Assembly: GCA_015654825.1 (NCBI GenBank)
Contig: JAATGE010000250.1
Coordinates: 1 to 6,716 of the forward strand
Reading direction: 5' to 3'
Origin: Rhodospirillales bacterium
Lineage (GTDB): Bacteria; Pseudomonadota; Alphaproteobacteria; Acetobacterales; Acetobacteraceae
Length of the DNA: 6,716 nt
In this document: piece by piece, positions 6,157-6,716 of the stretch
Position numbering within the stretch: position 1 is the stretch's first letter
How the letters are laid out: the number at the start of each line of letters is the position of its first letter
Program-made: the position numbers and the translations under genes
The notes under the pieces: generated by a model
Told to the model about the DNA's origin: nothing
The model's input: only the letters and a program-made list of their open reading frames with translations
The model's database searches: none

Positions 6157-6220
6157 CAAAAGTTTTTGCTTCTTTTTTCAAAAAAAGTTCTTTTTTGAAA
6201 AAAGAACCAAAAAACTTTTG
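6157..6220. repeat. AT-rich long inverted repeat between tssM and vgrG
   Basis: The left arm 6157-6179 and right arm 6197-6220 are near-perfect reverse complements (one substitution and one length difference), around a 17-base spacer, so a stem of about 23 bp can form. Inside it is a perfect 21-base palindrome at 6187-6207 (GTTCTTTTTT-G-AAAAAAGAAC), so two alternative folds compete. The segment is almost only A and T runs in an otherwise GC-rich window. From memory, elements of this TTCTTTTTTCAAAAAAGAA type are scattered between genes in Acetobacteraceae. It lies in a 191-base gap that otherwise has no convincing gene. A small open frame crossing it on the minus strand encodes a Phe/Lys-run peptide and is an artefact. 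Confidence 0.75.
6180..6207 (-). terminator. Possible intrinsic terminator after tssM
   Basis: Read on the minus strand, the palindrome 6207-6187 forms a stem of 8-10 bp (GUUC plus a U/A stem closing on a small loop) and is followed directly by seven U residues (6186-6180). It sits 45 bases after the tssM stop codon. The stem is mostly A-U pairs and therefore weak, and the larger inverted repeat competes with it. On the plus strand the same element also has T-runs, so it could act in both directions. Confidence 0.4.
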
Positions 6221-6252
6221 TATGTCCGTATTCGTGGGTTGGACGCTTGTAC

Positions 6253-6716
6253 CTAGAGTTTCCCGGGACAACGGAACGATCGCAGGGCGCTCATGGTGAA
6301 TGGGTTGCGTACGCTGCTGGCGTTGAGCTGAAAGGCGGCACTGCCCGCCGGGGCGGAAAACACCAGCTTGAACTGGTCCGGCTGGCCGCTGGGGATCACC
6401 CGGGCGGTGTCCAGCATGCGCAGCAGTGCCCAGGGACCGTCCTTCTCCACAACGGTCTCGCCGCCGCCGGCATTGGTGATCGTCACACGCACCAGAGTAC
6501 GACCATCCAGCGCCGGCCAGACGAAACCAACCGACTCGGTCGGGCCATGGTCGTAGGTCAGGGAGTGTCCGGCGATATCGAGGCTGATCTTGGCCAGCTT
6601 GGGGTCGAGCGATACCGGCACGAGCTGGAATTTGACCTGCATCTGCGAGCCGCTGGAATACAGCGCATCACGGATGGCGGCCGCGCGCTGGAACTCCACG
6701 AGCGTGTACTGCGACA
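6253..6716 (-). CDS. tssM: T6SS membrane-complex protein TssM (IcmF), C-terminal fragment cut by window edge
   Basis: This open frame runs in from the right edge and stops at 6253-6255, giving about 154 C-terminal residues. TssM is the inner-membrane protein whose large periplasmic part joins TssJ at the outer membrane and forms the T6SS channel with TssL. The visible part matches the C-terminal IcmF domain: a helix-like FQRAAAIRDALY start, a beta-rich region with the YDHGP block and FVWPALDG, then KDGPWALLRMLD, a SVRNPF motif and the typical last residues LRSFRCPGKL. The true start lies beyond the window; the GTG near 6699 is an internal Val. It is on the same strand as vgrG but separated by 191 bases that hold the AT-rich inverted repeat, so it probably belongs to a separate transcript or is only partly co-transcribed. 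No frameshift is visible in the part present. Confidence 0.9.
   Translation of the reverse strand, partial: SQYTLVEFQRAAAIRDALYSSGSQMQVKFQLVPVSLDPKLAKISLDIAGHSLTYDHGPTESVGFVWPALDGRTLVRVTITNAGGGETVVEKDGPWALLRMLDTARVIPSGQPDQFKLVFSAPAGSAAFQLNASSVRNPFTMSALRSFRCPGKL

Noticed and set aside
6080..6271. Small minus-strand frame (63 codons) between tssM and vgrG
   Set aside because: Its centre is a translation of the A/T-run inverted repeat (Phe/Lys runs), and it overlaps the tssM end. No domain or convincing ribosome-binding site was seen.

Overview
The window carries the end of one type VI secretion system (T6SS) gene and five complete genes, all on the minus strand, so transcription runs from high to low coordinates. 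In transcription order they are: the C-terminal end of the membrane-complex protein TssM (cut by the right edge), the spike protein VgrG, a sheath large subunit of the TssC family, two tandem Hcp (tube) paralogues, and a membrane-anchored or exported alpha/beta hydrolase. No RNA gene, CRISPR array, transposase or integrase is visible.

The base composition is GC-rich, and codon use gives long shadow frames. Two kinds of non-coding repeat lie at the edges of the gene block: an AT-rich inverted repeat built from T6/A6 runs between tssM and vgrG, and a cluster of nested GC-rich hairpins to the left of the hydrolase. From memory, such elements are common between genes in Acetobacteraceae and related Rhodospirillales, and the proteins look alphaproteobacterial. 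An acetobacterium-like alphaproteobacterium is therefore the best guess, but it is an inference and not proven here.

Layout: 1-212 is non-coding with hairpins; 213-1181 hydrolase; 1209-1745 Hcp of normal size; 1758-2588 Hcp with a large glycine-rich internal insertion; 2636-4075 TssC; 4085-6061 VgrG; 6062-6252 intergenic with the AT-rich inverted repeat; 6253-6716 TssM end. The five genes from vgrG to the hydrolase are separated by 9, 47, 12 and 27 bases. Each has a good Shine-Dalgarno sequence, and two of these overlap the stop codon of the gene before, so they look like one operon. The AT-rich repeat can fold as a terminator for tssM transcripts, so the vgrG operon may have its own promoter or depend on readthrough.

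Working together, TssM would form part of the trans-envelope channel. Hcp rings form the inner tube, TssC with TssB (not in this window) forms the contractile sheath, and VgrG caps the tube as the puncturing spike. VgrG here has no fused toxin domain, and no PAAR protein or effector chaperone is seen. The hydrolase at the end of the operon is the only candidate cargo or accessory enzyme, but its N-terminal hydrophobic segment makes that role uncertain. The most unusual points are the roughly 85-residue low-complexity insertion inside one Hcp, the pairing of that Hcp with a normal-sized paralogue, and the position of a tssC gene between vgrG and hcp without tssB.
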